In this document: one piece after another, positions 8,218 through 18,046 of the stretch
Position numbering within the stretch: position 1 is the first letter of the stretch
Layout: each line of letters starts with the position of its first letter
Assembly: GCF_900491935.1 (NCBI RefSeq)
Contig: NZ_UEXK01000004.1
Coordinates: forward strand, 1,292,053-1,344,885
DNA length: 52,833 bases
Reading direction: 5' to 3'
Source: Klenkia terrae
Lineage (GTDB): Bacteria; Actinomycetota; Actinomycetes; Mycobacteriales; Geodermatophilaceae
The notes under the pieces: generated by a model
The model's database searches: none
Told to the model about the DNA's origin: nothing
The model's input: the letters and a program-made list of their open reading frames with translations, nothing else
Translations under genes and position numbers: made by a program

Positions 8218-10076
8218 TCGACGGTGACGGACTTGGCCAGGTTGCGGGGCATGTCCACGTCCAGACCCCGGGTGTCGGCGATCTCGCAGGCCAGGATCTG
8301 CAGCGGCACGGTGGTGACCACCGGCGCCAGCAGCGTCGGGGTCCGCGGCACCCGGATGACGTGGTCGGCGTAGGGCACCACCTCGTCGTCGCCCTCCTCG
8401 GCGATGACGATGGTGCGGGCCCCGCGGGCGCGCACCTCCTGGATGTTGGACACGACCTTGCCGTGCAGCGACTCCCGGCCCAGCGGGGACGGGGCGACCA
8501 CGATCACCGGGGTGCCCTGCCCGACGAGGGCGATCGACCCGTGCTTGAGCTCGCCGGCGGCGAAGCCCTCGGCGTGGATGTAGGCCAGCTCCTTGAGCTT
8601 GAGCGCACCCTCCAGCGCGACCGGGTAGCCCACGTGCCGGCCCAGGAACAGGATCGTCGGCTCGTCGGCCAGGGAGCGGCCCAGCGCGCGGACGTCGTCC
8701 ATGCCGGCGAGCACCTCGCGCACCTGGTCGGGCAGCTTGCGCAGCTCGGTGACCACCGCGGCGACCTCGTCCTCGTACTTCAGGCCGCGCACCTGGGCCA
8801 GGAACAGGCCCACCAGGTAGCAGGCCACGACCTGGGTCAGGAACCCCTTGGTCGAGGCCACGGCGACCTCGGGCCCGGCCCGGGTGTAGAGGACGGCGTC
8901 GGACTCGCGCGGGATGGTCGACCCGTTGGCGTTGCAGATGGCCAGCACGCGGGCCTGCTGCTCCTTGGCGTGCCGCAGCGCCATCAGGGTGTCCATCGTC
9001 TCGCCGGACTGGGAGATGACGACGACCAGCGTGGAGCGGTCCAGGACCGGGTCGCGGTAGCGGAACTCGCTGGCCAGCTCCACCTCGACCGGGATGCGCG
9101 TCCAGTGCTCGATGGCGTACTTCGCGATCAGCCCGGCGTGGTAGGCCGTCCCGCAGGCGATCACGAAGATCTTGGTGATGCCGCGCAGGTCCTCGTCGGA
9201 GATCCGGACCTCGTCGAGCACGATCTCCCCGCGCTCGCCGAGGCGGCCGAGCAGGGTGTCGGCGACGGCCTGCGGCTGCTCGTCGATCTCCTTGAGCATG
9301 AACCAGTCGTAGCCGGCCTTGCCGGCGGCCTCGGCGGCCCAGTCGACGGTGTAGGCCAGCGGCTCGACCCGGTTGCCGGCGAAGTCGGTGACGGTGACCC
9401 CGCGGGTGCGCTCGATCTCCACCACCTGGTCCTGGCCGAGCTCCAGGGCGTTGCGGGTGTGCCCGATGAAGGCCGCGACGTCCGAGCCGAGGAAGTACTC
9501 GCCGTCGCCGACCCCCACGACCAGCGGGGAGTTGCGGCGGGAGGCGACCAGCGCGTCGGGCTCGGCGACGTGCGTGGCGACCAGGGTGAAGGCGCCCTCC
9601 AGCCGGCGGGACACCACGCGCATCGCCTCGGCCAGCCGGCCCGGGCCCTCGGGGACCGTCGGGTAGACCGCGGCGAGCAGGTGCGCGACGACCTCGGTGT
9701 CGGTCTCGGAGCTGAACTCGACGCCGGTGGCCTCCACCTCGGCCCGCAGCGAGGCGAAGTTCTCGATGATCCCGTTGTGGATGACGGCCACCGAGCCGTC
9801 GGCCGACACGTGCGGGTGCGCGTTGCGGTCGGTCGGCCCGCCGTGGGTGGCCCACCGGGTGTGGCCGATGCCGATGGTGGAGGCCGGGAGCGCCTTCTCG
9901 GCGAGCTCCTTCTCCAGGTTGGCGACCTTGCCGGCCTTCTTCGCGGTGGCCAGCGCGCCGTCGGCGAGCAGCGCCACCCCGGCCGAGTCGTAGCCGCGGT
10001 ACTCCAGCCGCCGCAGGCCCTCCAGGACCACGTCCAACGCGTTCTGAGGACCGACGTACCCCACGATGCCGCACAT
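8214..10076 (-). CDS. glmS: glutamine--fructose-6-phosphate aminotransferase (isomerizing)
   Basis: GlmS makes glucosamine-6-phosphate from fructose-6-phosphate and glutamine, the first committed step to UDP-GlcNAc. The 620-aa protein starts MCGIVGYVG with the nucleophilic Cys2 of the Ntn amidotransferase domain and has [11 protein letters not shown] and HNGIIEN. Two SIS sugar-isomerase domains follow ([22 protein letters not shown]), ending [12 protein letters not shown] start 10076. GlmM, which uses its product, is encoded 52 bp upstream, so consecutive pathway steps are co-transcribed. No glmS ribozyme is expected or seen in the 52-bp spacer. Confidence 0.97.
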   Translation of the reverse strand: MCGIVGYVGPQNALDVVLEGLRRLEYRGYDSAGVALLADGALATAKKAGKVANLEKELAEKALPASTIGIGHTRWATHGGPTDRNAHPHVSADGSVAVIHNGIIENFASLRAEVEATGVEFSSETDTEVVAHLLAAVYPTVPEGPGRLAEAMRVVSRRLEGAFTLVATHVAEPDALVASRRNSPLVVGVGDGEYFLGSDVAAFIGHTRNALELGQDQVVEIERTRGVTVTDFAGNRVEPLAYTVDWAAEAAGKAGYDWFMLKEIDEQPQAVADTLLGRLGERGEIVLDEVRISDEDLRGITKIFVIACGTAYHAGLIAKYAIEHWTRIPVEVELASEFRYRDPVLDRSTLVVVISQSGETMDTLMALRHAKEQQARVLAICNANGSTIPRESDAVLYTRAGPEVAVASTKGFLTQVVACYLVGLFLAQVRGLKYEDEVAAVVTELRKLPDQVREVLAGMDDVRALGRSLADEPTILFLGRHVGYPVALEGALKLKELAYIHAEGFAAGELKHGSIALVGQGTPVIVVAPSPLGRESLHGKVVSNIQEVRARGARTIVIAEEGDDEVVPYADHVIRVPRTPTLLAPVVTTVPLQILACEIADTRGLDVDMPRNLAKSVTVE

Positions 10077-10128
10077 GGTGACCGACAGTACCGGGCCCCG
10101 ACCGGCCCGCGGTCGGTGTCGGACCGGG

Positions 10129-11493
10129 TCAGCCGACGGCGGCGACGACCGCGGCGAGCTGGTGGGCGACCCGGTCGGCCTGCTCCTGGGTCGGTGCCTC
10201 GACCATCACCCGCACCAGCTGCTCGGTGCCCGAGGGGCGCAGCAGCACCCGCCCGGACTCGCCGAGCTCCTCCTCCACCGCGTTGACCGCGCGGGCGACG
10301 TCGTCGCTCTCGCTCACCGCGATGCGGTCGGCGACGGGCACGTTGACCAGCACCTGCGGCAACTTCTGGACGACGCCGGCCAGCTCGGCCAGCGAGGCGC
10401 CGGTGCCCTTCATCCGGGCCATGAGCGACAACCCGGTGAGCAGGCCGTCGCCGGTGGTCGCGTGGTCGAGGAACACCAGGTGGCCGCTCTGCTCGCCGCC
10501 CAGGGACAACCCGCGCGAGCGCAGCGCCTCGAGCACGTACCGGTCCCCGACGGCGGTGGTGGCCACCGCGATGCCCGCGTCGCGCATGGTGTGGTGGAAC
10601 CCGAGGTTGCTCATCACGGTGGCGACCACGGTGTTGCCGGTCAGCATGCCGGCCTCGTGCAGGCCCAGCGCGCAGACGGCCAGGATGCCGTCGCCGTCGA
10701 CCAGCTCGCCGTCCGCGGTGACCGCCAGGCAGCGGTCGGCGTCGCCGTCGTGGGCCAGGCCCAGGTCGGCGCCGAACTCGCGCACCGCGGCGCGCACCGG
10801 GTCCAGGTGGGTGGAGCCGACGCCGTCGTTGATGTTCCAGCCGTCGGGGTCGGCACCGATGACGTGCACGGTCGCGCCGGCCCGCCGGTAGACCTCCGGG
10901 GCCAGCTGGCTGGCCGCGCCGTGCGCGCAGTCCACGACCACCGTCAGGCCGGCCAGCGAGCCCGGGACGGCGGCGAGCAGGTGCTCGGCGTACCGGCTCG
11001 CGGCATCGGGGACGTCGCGCACCCGGCCGATGTCGGCACCGGTCGGCCGGTGCCCGGCGTCCCCGCGGCGGCGGTCCTGGCCGGGCCCGAGGGTGACACC
11101 GCGCTCGACGGCGGCCTCGACCGCGTCGGGCAGCTTGTGGCCCCCGCGGGAGAAGAGCTTGATGCCGTTGTCGGGCATCGGGTTGTGGCTGGCCGACAGC
11201 ATGACGCCGAGGTCGGCGTCCAGGGCTGCGGTGAGGTGGGCGACGGCCGGGGTGGGGAGCACCCCGACCCGGAGCACCTCGGCTCCGGCGCTCGTCAGGC
11301 CGGCGACGACCGCCGCCTCGAGCATCTCCCCGCTCGCGCGGGGGTCGCGGCCGACGACCGCGACGGGACGCGAGGTCCCGTCGCGGTCGGCGAGCACGCT
11401 GGCAGCCGCTCGGGCCACCGCCAAGGCCAGCTCGGGCGTGAGGTCGGCGTTGGCCAGACCCCGCACACCGTCCGTGCCGAAGAGGCGACCCAC
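10129..11493 (-). CDS. glmM: phosphoglucosamine mutase
   Basis: GlmM converts glucosamine-6-phosphate to glucosamine-1-phosphate. The 454-aa protein begins [14 protein letters not shown] and carries the phosphoserine loop [13 protein letters not shown] (Ser102, the same position as in E. coli), the magnesium loop AHDGDADRC, the sugar loop GEQSGH and the phosphate loop [15 protein letters not shown] start at 11493 lies 11 bp after the rpsI stop, so it belongs to the rplM-rpsI transcript. This rplM-rpsI-glmM order is widespread in actinobacteria and Firmicutes-like genomes. Confidence 0.97.
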   Translation of the reverse strand: MGRLFGTDGVRGLANADLTPELALAVARAAASVLADRDGTSRPVAVVGRDPRASGEMLEAAVVAGLTSAGAEVLRVGVLPTPAVAHLTAALDADLGVMLSASHNPMPDNGIKLFSRGGHKLPDAVEAAVERGVTLGPGQDRRRGDAGHRPTGADIGRVRDVPDAASRYAEHLLAAVPGSLAGLTVVVDCAHGAASQLAPEVYRRAGATVHVIGADPDGWNINDGVGSTHLDPVRAAVREFGADLGLAHDGDADRCLAVTADGELVDGDGILAVCALGLHEAGMLTGNTVVATVMSNLGFHHTMRDAGIAVATTAVGDRYVLEALRSRGLSLGGEQSGHLVFLDHATTGDGLLTGLSLMARMKGTGASLAELAGVVQKLPQVLVNVPVADRIAVSESDDVARAVNAVEEELGESGRVLLRPSGTEQLVRVMVEAPTQEQADRVAHQLAAVVAAVG

Positions 11494-11504
11494 GGCCGAC
11501 CCGG

Positions 11505-11933
11505 TCAGCGCTTGGAGTACTGGGGCGCCTTGCGGGCCTTCTTCAGGCCGTACTTCTTGCGCTCGGTGGCGCGCGGGTCACGGGTCAGGAAGCCGGCCTT
11601 CTTCAGGGCCGGGCGGTCCTCGATCTCGACCTCGATCAGCGCACGCGCGATCGCCAGGCGCAGCGCGCCGGCCTGGCCGGAGACGCCACCGCCCTTGAGC
11701 AGCGCGACGACGTCGTAGGTCTCGCCCTTCTCCAGGATGACCAGGGGCTCACGGATGAGCTGCTGGTGCACCTTGTTGGGGAAGTACTCCTCCATGGTGC
11801 GGCCGTTGAGCTTGAACTGGCCGGTGCCGGGGAGCAGGCGCACCCGGACGATGGCCTCCTTGCGGCGGCCCACGGTCTGGATCGGGCGGCCGTCGGCGTC
11901 GGTGACGTTCTGCGCCGTCAGGGGGGTGCTCAC
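11505..11933 (-). CDS. rpsI: 30S ribosomal protein S9
   Basis: Small-subunit protein whose C-terminal tail reaches the P-site tRNA. The 142-aa product contains [19 protein letters not shown] and ends with the basic [17 protein letters not shown] tail, with the terminal arginine that contacts the P-site anticodon loop. GTG start at 11933 overlaps the rplM stop (GTGA). It has a short N-terminal extension of about 20 residues before the conserved core, as in other actinobacteria. Confidence 0.97.
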   Translation of the reverse strand: MSTPLTAQNVTDADGRPIQTVGRRKEAIVRVRLLPGTGQFKLNGRTMEEYFPNKVHQQLIREPLVILEKGETYDVVALLKGGGVSGQAGALRLAIARALIEVEIEDRPALKKAGFLTRDPRATERKKYGLKKARKAPQYSKR

Positions 11934-12373
11934 TGGGACACCTGCTTGATCTCGTAGGTCTGGGGAAGCTGGGCGGCGTGCGGGTGCTCGGGCCCGGCGT
12001 ACACCTTGAGCTTGGAGAGCATCTGCCGGCCCAGCGAGTTGTGCGGCAGCATCCCCTTGACGGCGCGCTCGACCACGCGGTCGGGACGGGTCTTGATCTC
12101 GTCGCCGACGTTGATCGCGCGCAGACCGCCCGGGTAGCCGGAGTGGCGGTAGGCGACCTTGGCGTCGCGCTTGGAGCCGGTCAGGGCCACCTTGCCCGCG
12201 TTGATGACGACGACGAAGTCGCCGGCGTCCACGTGCGGGGCGAACTGCGGCTTGTGCTTGCCGCGCAGGAGCTGCGCGGTCTGGCTGGCCAGTCGACCGA
12301 GCACCACGTCGGTGGCGTCGATGACGTGCCAGGCCCGGGTGATGTCACCGGGCTTGGGGGTGTACGTGCGCAC
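11930..12373 (-). CDS. rplM: 50S ribosomal protein L13
   Basis: Early-assembly large-subunit protein. I take the start as GTG 12373 ([15 protein letters not shown]), which gives the usual actinobacterial 147 aa and has GAGGAAG about 9 nt upstream; the open frame extends 18 codons further but without conserved residues. Recognisable segments are [23 protein letters not shown] and [13 protein letters not shown]. It pairs with rpsI in one coupled unit. Confidence 0.97.
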   Translation of the reverse strand: MRTYTPKPGDITRAWHVIDATDVVLGRLASQTAQLLRGKHKPQFAPHVDAGDFVVVINAGKVALTGSKRDAKVAYRHSGYPGGLRAINVGDEIKTRPDRVVERAVKGMLPHNSLGRQMLSKLKVYAGPEHPHAAQLPQTYEIKQVSQ

Positions 12374-12481
12374 GGGGGCCCACTTCCTCGTCGTCGGGTT
12401 GGCTGGTGGGTTCGCCTCACCGAGCACGGGAGACGGATCGACGGCGCGCGAGCACCAGCCGGCAGTGCGCGCCAGCGATGG

Positions 12482-12490
12482 ACGATACCA
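12482..12490 (-). promoter_or_regulatory. candidate extended -10 promoter of rplM operon
   Basis: On the minus strand the sequence TGGTATCGT fits an extended -10 (TGn followed by TAnnnT), 109 bp before the rplM start and just after the lipoprotein stop at 12510. No good -35 hexamer sits at 16-18 bp. The same TATCGT hexamer is used in the much stronger rpsL promoter candidate. The leader would be about 100 nt. Confidence 0.4.
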
Positions 12491-12509
12491 GCCGGGACGG
12501 GTGGTCCGG

Positions 12510-13754
12510 TCAGCCGTCGATGAGGTCCCGCTGCTGCGGCAGCAGGGCGTTCATCTGCGTGTAGTCGTCGGCCGCGGCCAGGCCCTGGACGTCGATGCTG
12601 GCCAGGTAGCTGCCGTAGCCGACGTAGCAGCGCTGGTAGAAGCTCTCGGAGCTGCTCTGGAACGAGAAGCACGGCGCCTCGGGGATGGCCGGCAGCGCGA
12701 ACGGCGTGCCGCCGAACGCGGTCGCCTCGAGCTGGGCGAACCCGGTGTACACGGCGTTGGTCTGGGCCGAGGTCGGGAAGGTGTACAACGACACGGCGTA
12801 GTCCAGCGACGCCGCCTCGTCGTAGCTGGTGCGGTAGTAAGCGCCGGCGAAGCCGTTGGCCGACAGCAGCTGGCGCTCCACGGTCGGGTCGATGGCCAGC
12901 CGCAGGTAGCCCTCGAGGTCGTAGGAGCCGGTGAACCTGGTCTGGTCGCCCGGGGTGGTCAGGGCGAACCCGGCCAGCCCCAGCGGGTCGACCGGCAGGT
13001 CGGGCACCTGGTCCTGCGGGGTGGGCTGGAACCCGGCCACCAGGGAGATCTGGTCCTGCAGCTGGCGGACCAGCAGGTCCCGCGCGGACCCGGCCGGGCC
13101 GTCCAGGTAGCTGTAGGCGAGCATCCGGCCGGTCGCGACCCAGGCCTGGACGGTGTCGGTGGGCGCGCCGGCGGAGTCCGACCCGCCGGTGGCGATGGCG
13201 CCGCTGACCCCGAGCTCGGGCAGGTCGACGGACTCGTACTCGGCACCGCCGAAGTCCAGCGAGATCTCGTTGAGGGCGTCGGCCGCCGCGACGGCCGACT
13301 CGGGGTCGGACACCTCGGTCAGCAGCACCAGCGTCGCGTTGTCGGCGGTGTCCTGCGAGCAGTTGCCCCAGCCGGCGACCAGGCCCCACCGGTCGAGCTC
13401 CTGCCCGGCCCGCCCGTCGCCGAAGTAGATGCCGTCAATGCTGTTCCCGGTGCCGAACGGCCCGCTCGGGAAGCAGCTGTCGGTGCGCTCGGGGGACACG
13501 GTCACCGGCAGCGAGGTGACCGCGGCGATCCGGCGGGCCTCGGCGCCCGTACCCGGACCCACCTCCGGCGCCGGGGTCACCTGGCCGGTGGGCGCAGGCG
13601 CGCTGGACGAGGCCGACGTGCTCGTCGGTGCGCTGCTGCCGCTGGTCGCGGCCGGGCTGGCGGTGCCCTCCACGGTGCTGGTGCAGCCGGCGAGCAGCAA
13701 CGCGGCGAGCAGGGCCGTCGCAGCCGGACGGCGGTGGCGGCGGGCGGTCGGCAC
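12510..13754 (-). CDS. predicted lipoprotein, DUF7373-like
   Basis: A 414-aa secreted lipoprotein. The GTG start gives a short basic n-region, a hydrophobic core and the lipobox LLAGC with Cys24, followed by a Ser/Thr/Ala/Pro-rich linker (about 25-60) and a globular region with several cysteines. The pattern (paired repeats with [15 protein letters not shown] and [10 protein letters not shown]) resembles the mycobacterial DUF7373 lipoprotein family; this is recollection, not a search. Function unknown. It lies 17 bp downstream of a carbonic anhydrase gene on the same strand and probably shares its transcript. The longer open frame upstream overlaps the anhydrase and is not real. Confidence 0.82.
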   Translation of the reverse strand: MPTARRHRRPAATALLAALLLAGCTSTVEGTASPAATSGSSAPTSTSASSSAPAPTGQVTPAPEVGPGTGAEARRIAAVTSLPVTVSPERTDSCFPSGPFGTGNSIDGIYFGDGRAGQELDRWGLVAGWGNCSQDTADNATLVLLTEVSDPESAVAAADALNEISLDFGGAEYESVDLPELGVSGAIATGGSDSAGAPTDTVQAWVATGRMLAYSYLDGPAGSARDLLVRQLQDQISLVAGFQPTPQDQVPDLPVDPLGLAGFALTTPGDQTRFTGSYDLEGYLRLAIDPTVERQLLSANGFAGAYYRTSYDEAASLDYAVSLYTFPTSAQTNAVYTGFAQLEATAFGGTPFALPAIPEAPCFSFQSSSESFYQRCYVGYGSYLASIDVQGLAAADDYTQMNALLPQQRDLIDG

Positions 13755-13771
13755 GTCGGTGAGCCTAGGGG

Positions 13772-14257
13772 TCAGACCACCTCGCGCAGCCGACCGGTCT
13801 CCACGTCGTAGACCGTGCCGCGCACCACGTGCGAGAGCAGGTAGGGCGTGCCGCGCAGGATCTCCATGGACTCCCGGACGTCGGAGTCCACGTCGGTGAA
13901 GGTGCGACCGGTCCACGGCGGGCGGTGCCCGGTGGTCCGCTCCACGAGGTCGGCCAGGCCCTGGTCGTCGGTCTTCTGCATGCCGCAGTCCGTGTGGTGG
14001 ACCAGCACGACCTCGCGGGTGCCCAGCAGGTGCTGGGAGATGGTCAGCGACCGCAGCGTGTCCTCGGTGACCACCCCGCCGGCGTTGCGGATGACGTGCG
14101 CGTCCCCGACGTCCAGACCCAGCAGCGGGAACAGCGGCATGCGCGAGTCCATGCAGGCCACGACGGCGACCTGGCGGGCCGGGGCCACCGGGCGGGAGCC
14201 CGGGAACCGCTGGGCCCACTCGGCGTTGGCGGTGAGCATGCGGTCGATCTCGGTCAC
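13772..14257 (-). CDS. beta-carbonic anhydrase
   Basis: Hydrates CO2 to bicarbonate using zinc, in the cytoplasm. The 161-aa protein shows the beta-class signature: C35-x-D37-x-R39 in ACMDSRM, GDAHVIRNAGG, and H88-T-D-C91 in VLVHHTDCGM. It resembles the short actinobacterial beta class (Rv1284-like). GTG start at 14257, with GGAGGA about 12 nt upstream; an open frame continues 14 codons further without conserved residues. The gene is divergent from moeA across 120 bp and is followed by the lipoprotein gene. Confidence 0.93.
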   Translation of the reverse strand: MTEIDRMLTANAEWAQRFPGSRPVAPARQVAVVACMDSRMPLFPLLGLDVGDAHVIRNAGGVVTEDTLRSLTISQHLLGTREVVLVHHTDCGMQKTDDQGLADLVERTTGHRPPWTGRTFTDVDSDVRESMEILRGTPYLLSHVVRGTVYDVETGRLREVV

Positions 14258-14311
14258 CTGGACCCCCAGTCCTCCGGGCGGGCCGCGCGGGTGCGGCACC
14301 GGGCGAGCAGC

Positions 14312-14317
14312 AACCTA
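14312..14317 (-). promoter_or_regulatory. weak candidate -10 for the carbonic anhydrase gene
   Basis: The minus strand reads TAGGTT (TAnnnT) 55 bp before the anhydrase start in the 120-bp divergent spacer with moeA. No convincing -35 accompanies it. I see no clear promoter for moeA on the other strand. Confidence 0.22.
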
Positions 14318-14377
14318 TCCCCGGTCGGGACGGTCCGCGCGTGCTCCCGGTCACCGGGCATCGGCCAGGATGGGGCG

Positions 14378-15610
14378 GTGAGCACCCCCACCGACCACCG
14401 CCGCACGGTCGACGAGCACCGGGCCGTGGTCGCCCGCCTGCTGGCGTCGGCCTCCCCCGGGACCGAGGAGGTGCCGCTGACCGCGGCCGCCGGGCGGGTG
14501 CTGGCCGAGGACCTCGCCGCGGCGGTCCCCCTCCCGGTGTTCCCCAACTCCGCGATGGACGGCTACGCCGCCCGGTGGGCCGACGTGGGCGCCGCCTCGG
14601 CGTCCGCGCCGGTCCGGCTCCCGGTGGCCGAGGACCCCCCGGCCGGGCGGACCGACGTCCCGCCGCTGGCCCCGGGCACCGTCCACCGGATCATGACCGG
14701 GGCGCCCGTGCCCGAGGGGGCCGACGTCGTCGTCCCGGTCGAGGAGACCGACGGCGGCACCGGCACGGTGGTCATCACCTCCTCCCCCGCGGCCGGGGCC
14801 TACCTGCGGCACGCCGGGGAGGACCTCGCCGCCGGGGTGGTCGCGCTGCCCGCCGGCACGGTGCTGGGCCCGTCCCAGCTGGGGCTGGCGGCGTCGGTCG
14901 GGCGCGCCTCGGTCCTCGTCGCGCGCCGGCCCCGGGTCCTGGTGCTGTCGACCGGCAGCGAGCTGGTCGCCCCCGGCACCCCGCTGGCCCCCGGGCAGAT
15001 CTACGAGTCGAACTCGCTGCTGCTGGCCGCCGCCGGGGACGCCGCCGGCGGCGAGGCCCGCACGCTGCACTTCGTCCCCGACGACGTCGACCAGTTCCTC
15101 GCCACCGTCCGGGCCGAGCTGGCCGACGCCGACCTGCTGCTCACCAGCGGTGGGGTGAGCATGGGCGCCTACGAGGTGGTCAAGGACGCCCTGGGTGCGC
15201 TCGGCACCGTGGACTTCGTGAAGGTCGCCGTGCAGCCCGGCGGCCCGCAGGGCAGCGGCACCGTCGACGGCGTGCCGGTGGTGACCCTGCCCGGGAACCC
15301 GGTGAGCTCCTCGGTGTCCTTCGAGGTGTTCGTCCGCCCCGCGCTGCGCCGGGCGCTGGGCATCCGGCAGCCGGAGCGGCTGAGCACCACCGCCCCGCTC
15401 GCCGGGCCGCTGACCTCCCCGGCCGGCCGGCGGCAGTACCTGCGCGGGTCCTTCGACGGCGCGCAGGTGTCCCTGGTCGGCGGGCCCGGTTCGCACCTGG
15501 TCGCCCACCTGGCGCGGGCCGACTGCCTCGTCGTCGTCCCCGAGGACGTCACCTCGCTGCCGGCCGGCAGCGAGGTCCAGATCCTGCTGGTCGAAGGAGC
15601 ACTCCGGTGA
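14378..15610 (+). CDS. moeA: molybdopterin molybdotransferase MoeA
   Basis: MoeA inserts molybdate into adenylylated molybdopterin to give molybdenum cofactor. The 410-aa protein has FPNSAMDGYAAR, HRIMTGAPVPEGADVVVPVEE, LSTGSELVAPG with IYESNS, the MPT-binding loop TSGGVSMGAYEVVKDAL, and LPGNPVSSSVSFEVFVRP near the C-terminus. The GTG start at 14378 has AGGATGGGG just upstream; the longer open frame crosses the divergent promoter region. The stop overlaps the moaC start (GTGA), so moeA-moaC-mog form one coupled operon. Confidence 0.96.
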   Translation: MSTPTDHRRTVDEHRAVVARLLASASPGTEEVPLTAAAGRVLAEDLAAAVPLPVFPNSAMDGYAARWADVGAASASAPVRLPVAEDPPAGRTDVPPLAPGTVHRIMTGAPVPEGADVVVPVEETDGGTGTVVITSSPAAGAYLRHAGEDLAAGVVALPAGTVLGPSQLGLAASVGRASVLVARRPRVLVLSTGSELVAPGTPLAPGQIYESNSLLLAAAGDAAGGEARTLHFVPDDVDQFLATVRAELADADLLLTSGGVSMGAYEVVKDALGALGTVDFVKVAVQPGGPQGSGTVDGVPVVTLPGNPVSSSVSFEVFVRPALRRALGIRQPERLSTTAPLAGPLTSPAGRRQYLRGSFDGAQVSLVGGPGSHLVAHLARADCLVVVPEDVTSLPAGSEVQILLVEGALR

Positions 15611-16071
15611 GCTTCACCCACCTCGACGAGTCCGGCGCAGCCCGGATGGTCGACGTCACCGCCAAGGCCGTCACCGCCCGGGTGGCCACCGCCGCCGGCC
15701 GGGTCCTGGTCAGCCCGGAGGTCGTGGCCCTGCTGCGCGGCGAGGGCGTGCCCAAGGGCGACGCGATCGCCGTCGCCCGGATCGCCGGCATCGCCGGGGC
15801 CAAGCGGACGCCCGACCTCATCCCGCTGTGCCACCCGGTCGCGCTGCACGGGGTGACCGTCGACCTGGAGGTCACCGACGAGGCCGTGGAGATCACCGTG
15901 ACGGCCCGGACCGCCGACCGCACCGGGATCGAGATGGAGGCGCTCACCTCGGTCGCCGTCACCGGGCTGACGGTCATCGACATGGTCAAGGCCGTCGACC
16001 CGCGCGCGGTCATCACCGACGTCCGGCTGCTGGCCAAGTCCGGCGGCAAGAAGGGCGACTGGACCCGATGA
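15607..16071 (+). CDS. moaC: cyclic pyranopterin monophosphate synthase MoaC
   Basis: MoaC converts 3',8-cyclo-GTP (made by MoaA) to cPMP. The 154-aa product shows THLDESGAARMVDVTAK, the GIAGAKRTPDLIPLCHP active-site loop, the GIEMEALTSVAVTGLTVIDM stretch, and the C-terminal lysines in LLAKSGGKKGDW. Length is normal. It begins at GTG 15607, overlapping the moeA stop, and ends overlapping the mog ATG. MoaA, MoaD and MoaE are not in the window. Confidence 0.97.
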   Translation: MSFTHLDESGAARMVDVTAKAVTARVATAAGRVLVSPEVVALLRGEGVPKGDAIAVARIAGIAGAKRTPDLIPLCHPVALHGVTVDLEVTDEAVEITVTARTADRTGIEMEALTSVAVTGLTVIDMVKAVDPRAVITDVRLLAKSGGKKGDWTR

Positions 16072-16556
16072 CGCTCCCCGCCGGCGCCCGCGCCGTCGTC
16101 GTCACCGCCTCCAACCGGGCGTCCGCCGGGGTCTACGAGGACCGCTCCGGCCAGGCGCTGGCCGCCGGGCTCCGCGAGCTGGGGTTCGAGGTCGAGGGCC
16201 CGCACGTCCGCCCGGACGACGTCGAGGCCCTCGCCGCCGTGCTGCGGGAGGCCGTGGCCTCGGGTGCGGACGTCGTCCTCACCACCGGCGGCACCGGGCT
16301 GACCCCCACCGACGTCACCCCGGAGGCCACCCGGCTGGTGCTCGAGCGCGACGCACCGGGCATCGCCGACGCCGTGCGCCGGTACGGCCAGCCCGCCGTC
16401 CCGACCGCGGTGCTGTCCCGCGGGCTGGCCGGGACCGCAGGCCGCACGCTGGTGGTCAACCTGCCCGGGTCCACCGGCGGGGTCCGGGACGGGCTGGCCG
16501 TGCTCGGGCCGCTGCTGCCGCACGTGGTGAGCCAGCTGCGCGGCGGCGATCACTGA
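16068..16556 (+). CDS. molybdopterin adenylyltransferase, MogA/MoaB family
   Basis: This protein activates molybdopterin with AMP before MoeA acts. The 162-aa product opens ARAVVVTASNRASAG and has the MPT-binding signature TTGGTGLTPTDVTPEAT followed by a proline-glycine loop LVVNLPGSTGG. Length fits the MogA/MoaB single-domain class; the sequence alone does not say which name is right. ATG 16068 overlaps the moaC stop (ATGA). Its 3' end overlaps the convergent fdhD by 7 bp. Confidence 0.93.
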   Translation: MTLPAGARAVVVTASNRASAGVYEDRSGQALAAGLRELGFEVEGPHVRPDDVEALAAVLREAVASGADVVLTTGGTGLTPTDVTPEATRLVLERDAPGIADAVRRYGQPAVPTAVLSRGLAGTAGRTLVVNLPGSTGGVRDGLAVLGPLLPHVVSQLRGGDH

Positions 16557-17401
16557 GCCGGCAGCACCAGCCGGCGGGTGTGGCTGTAGACGTTGCACCC
16601 GTCGCCGCGCAGGAACCCGATCAGGGTGATGCCGGTGGACTCCGCCAGCTCCACCGCCAGGGAGCTCGGTGCCGACACCGCGGCCAGCACCGGCACCCCG
16701 GCCATCGCGGCCTTCTGGGTCAGCTCGAAGCTGGAGCGGCCGCTGACCATCAGCACGTGCCCGGCCAGCGGCAGCCGGCCGGCCCGCACCGCGTCGCCCA
16801 CCACCTTGTCCACCGCGTTGTGCCGGCCGACGTCCTCGCGCAGCGCCACCAGCTCGCCCTCGGCGGTGAACAGCCCCGCCGCGTGCAGGCCACCGGGCCG
16901 GTCGAAGACGGCCTGGGCCGCGCGCAGCCGGTCCGGCAGCGCCAGCAGGGTCTCCAGGGGCAGCCGGGTCTCGTCGGCAGGGACGTCGAAGACCGTCTTG
17001 GTGCGGATGGCGTCGATGCTGGCCTTGCCGCAGACGCCGCACGAGCTGGTCGTGTAGAAGTTCCGGTCCAGCGCGGTGTCCGGGGCCTCGACGCCTGGCG
17101 CGAGGTCGACGTCGACCACGTTGTAGGTGTTGCGGCCGCTGTCGTCGACGGAGTCGCAGTAGCGCAGCGAGGAGACGTCGTCCAGGGAGCGGATGACGCC
17201 CTCGGTGGCCAGGAAGCCGTGCACCAGGTCGAAGTCGTCCCCCGGCGTCCGCATGGTCACCGCCAGCGGTGTGCCGTCCAGCCGGATCTCCAGCGGCTCC
17301 TCGCTGGCGACCGTGTCGGGACGGGTGGTGTGCTGCGCGCCGCGGATGCGCAGCACCGGCGTCCGGCTGGTGACTCGTCCCACCTGCCCGACGGTACCCA
17401 C
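16550..17401 (-). CDS. fdhD: formate dehydrogenase accessory sulfurtransferase FdhD
   Basis: FdhD carries sulfur from a cysteine desulfurase to the molybdenum centre of formate dehydrogenase. The 283-aa protein has the sulfur-transfer cysteines C121-G-V-C124 in SSCGVCGKASID, the EDVGRHNAVDKVVG motif and MVSGRSSFELTQKA. GTG start at 17401 is the longest choice; another GTG six codons later (17383) is equally plausible and neither has a clear Shine-Dalgarno. It is divergent from mobA-like (23 bp between starts) and convergent with mog. No formate dehydrogenase gene is visible. Confidence 0.95.
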   Translation of the reverse strand: MGTVGQVGRVTSRTPVLRIRGAQHTTRPDTVASEEPLEIRLDGTPLAVTMRTPGDDFDLVHGFLATEGVIRSLDDVSSLRYCDSVDDSGRNTYNVVDVDLAPGVEAPDTALDRNFYTTSSCGVCGKASIDAIRTKTVFDVPADETRLPLETLLALPDRLRAAQAVFDRPGGLHAAGLFTAEGELVALREDVGRHNAVDKVVGDAVRAGRLPLAGHVLMVSGRSSFELTQKAAMAGVPVLAAVSAPSSLAVELAESTGITLIGFLRGDGCNVYSHTRRLVLPAQ

Positions 17402-17411
17402 CGCCGGCGCC

Positions 17412-17417
17412 TAGCGT
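17412..17417 (+). promoter_or_regulatory. -10 box for a leaderless mobA-like mRNA
   Basis: TAGCGT (TAnnnT) lies exactly 7 nt before the GTG start of the mobA-like gene, so transcription would begin at the start codon. Leaderless transcripts with this geometry are common in actinobacteria. The -35 region is not recognisable. Confidence 0.45.
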
Positions 17418-17424
17418 CCGGGGC

Positions 17425-18012
17425 GTGACCGCGCTGCCGCCCTACGCCGCCGTCGTCCTGGCCGGGGGGCGGGCCGCCCGCCTCGGCGGCAGACCCAAGC
17501 CGCAGCTCGAGGTCGGCGGGCGCACCATGCTCGCCGCGGTGCTCGCCGCGGTCGCCGACGCCGCCGAGCGGGTGGTCGTGGGCCCGCCGCAGCCGGTGCC
17601 CGACGGGGTCGTCGTGGTCCGGGAGCAGCCGCCCGGCGGTGGCCCGGTCCCGGCGATGCGGGCCGGGCTGGCCGCGGTGACCACCGACGTCGTCGCGGTC
17701 CTCGCCGCCGACCTGCCGTTCCTGACCCCGGCCGTGGTGCGGGGCCTGCGCGAGCGGCTGACCGGCGACGGCGTGCTCGTGGTCGACCCCGCCGGCCGGG
17801 ACCAGCTGCTCCTGGGTGTCTGGCGGACGGCGGTGCTCCGCGCGGCGGTGGCCGACGTCGCCGGCCCGACGTCGGTGCGGGCGGTGCTGGCGCCGCTGGC
17901 GGTGCGCCGCCACCGGCCCGAGCCCGTCCCCGGTGAACCCGCGCCGTGGACGGACTGCGACACCCCGGCCGAGCTCGACCGGGCCCGCCGGGTGACCCCG
18001 CCCTCCTCCTGA
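17425..18012 (+). CDS. molybdenum cofactor guanylyltransferase-like NTP transferase (MobA-like)
   Basis: A 195-aa nucleotidyltransferase with the N-terminal signature VVLAGGRAARLGGRPKPQL and the metal-binding region VLAADLPFLTP, ending with a WTDCDTPAELDRA motif typical of MobA. MobA attaches GMP to molybdenum cofactor to give bis-MGD, which formate dehydrogenase uses; fdhD next door supports this. The lysine follows a proline (PKP) rather than the more usual DK, and MobA-like proteins with other cytidylyl or nucleotidyl roles exist, so the specificity is inferred. GTG start. Confidence 0.85.
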   Translation: MTALPPYAAVVLAGGRAARLGGRPKPQLEVGGRTMLAAVLAAVADAAERVVVGPPQPVPDGVVVVREQPPGGGPVPAMRAGLAAVTTDVVAVLAADLPFLTPAVVRGLRERLTGDGVLVVDPAGRDQLLLGVWRTAVLRAAVADVAGPTSVRAVLAPLAVRRHRPEPVPGEPAPWTDCDTPAELDRARRVTPPSS

Positions 18013-18046
18013 CTGCACGGACCCCACGGTGGGTAGGCCGGGGAGC

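Noticed and set aside
12510-14354. Longer lipoprotein frame covering the carbonic anhydrase
   Set aside because: The start at 13754 gives a clear lipobox; the extension is shadow sequence of the anhydrase gene.
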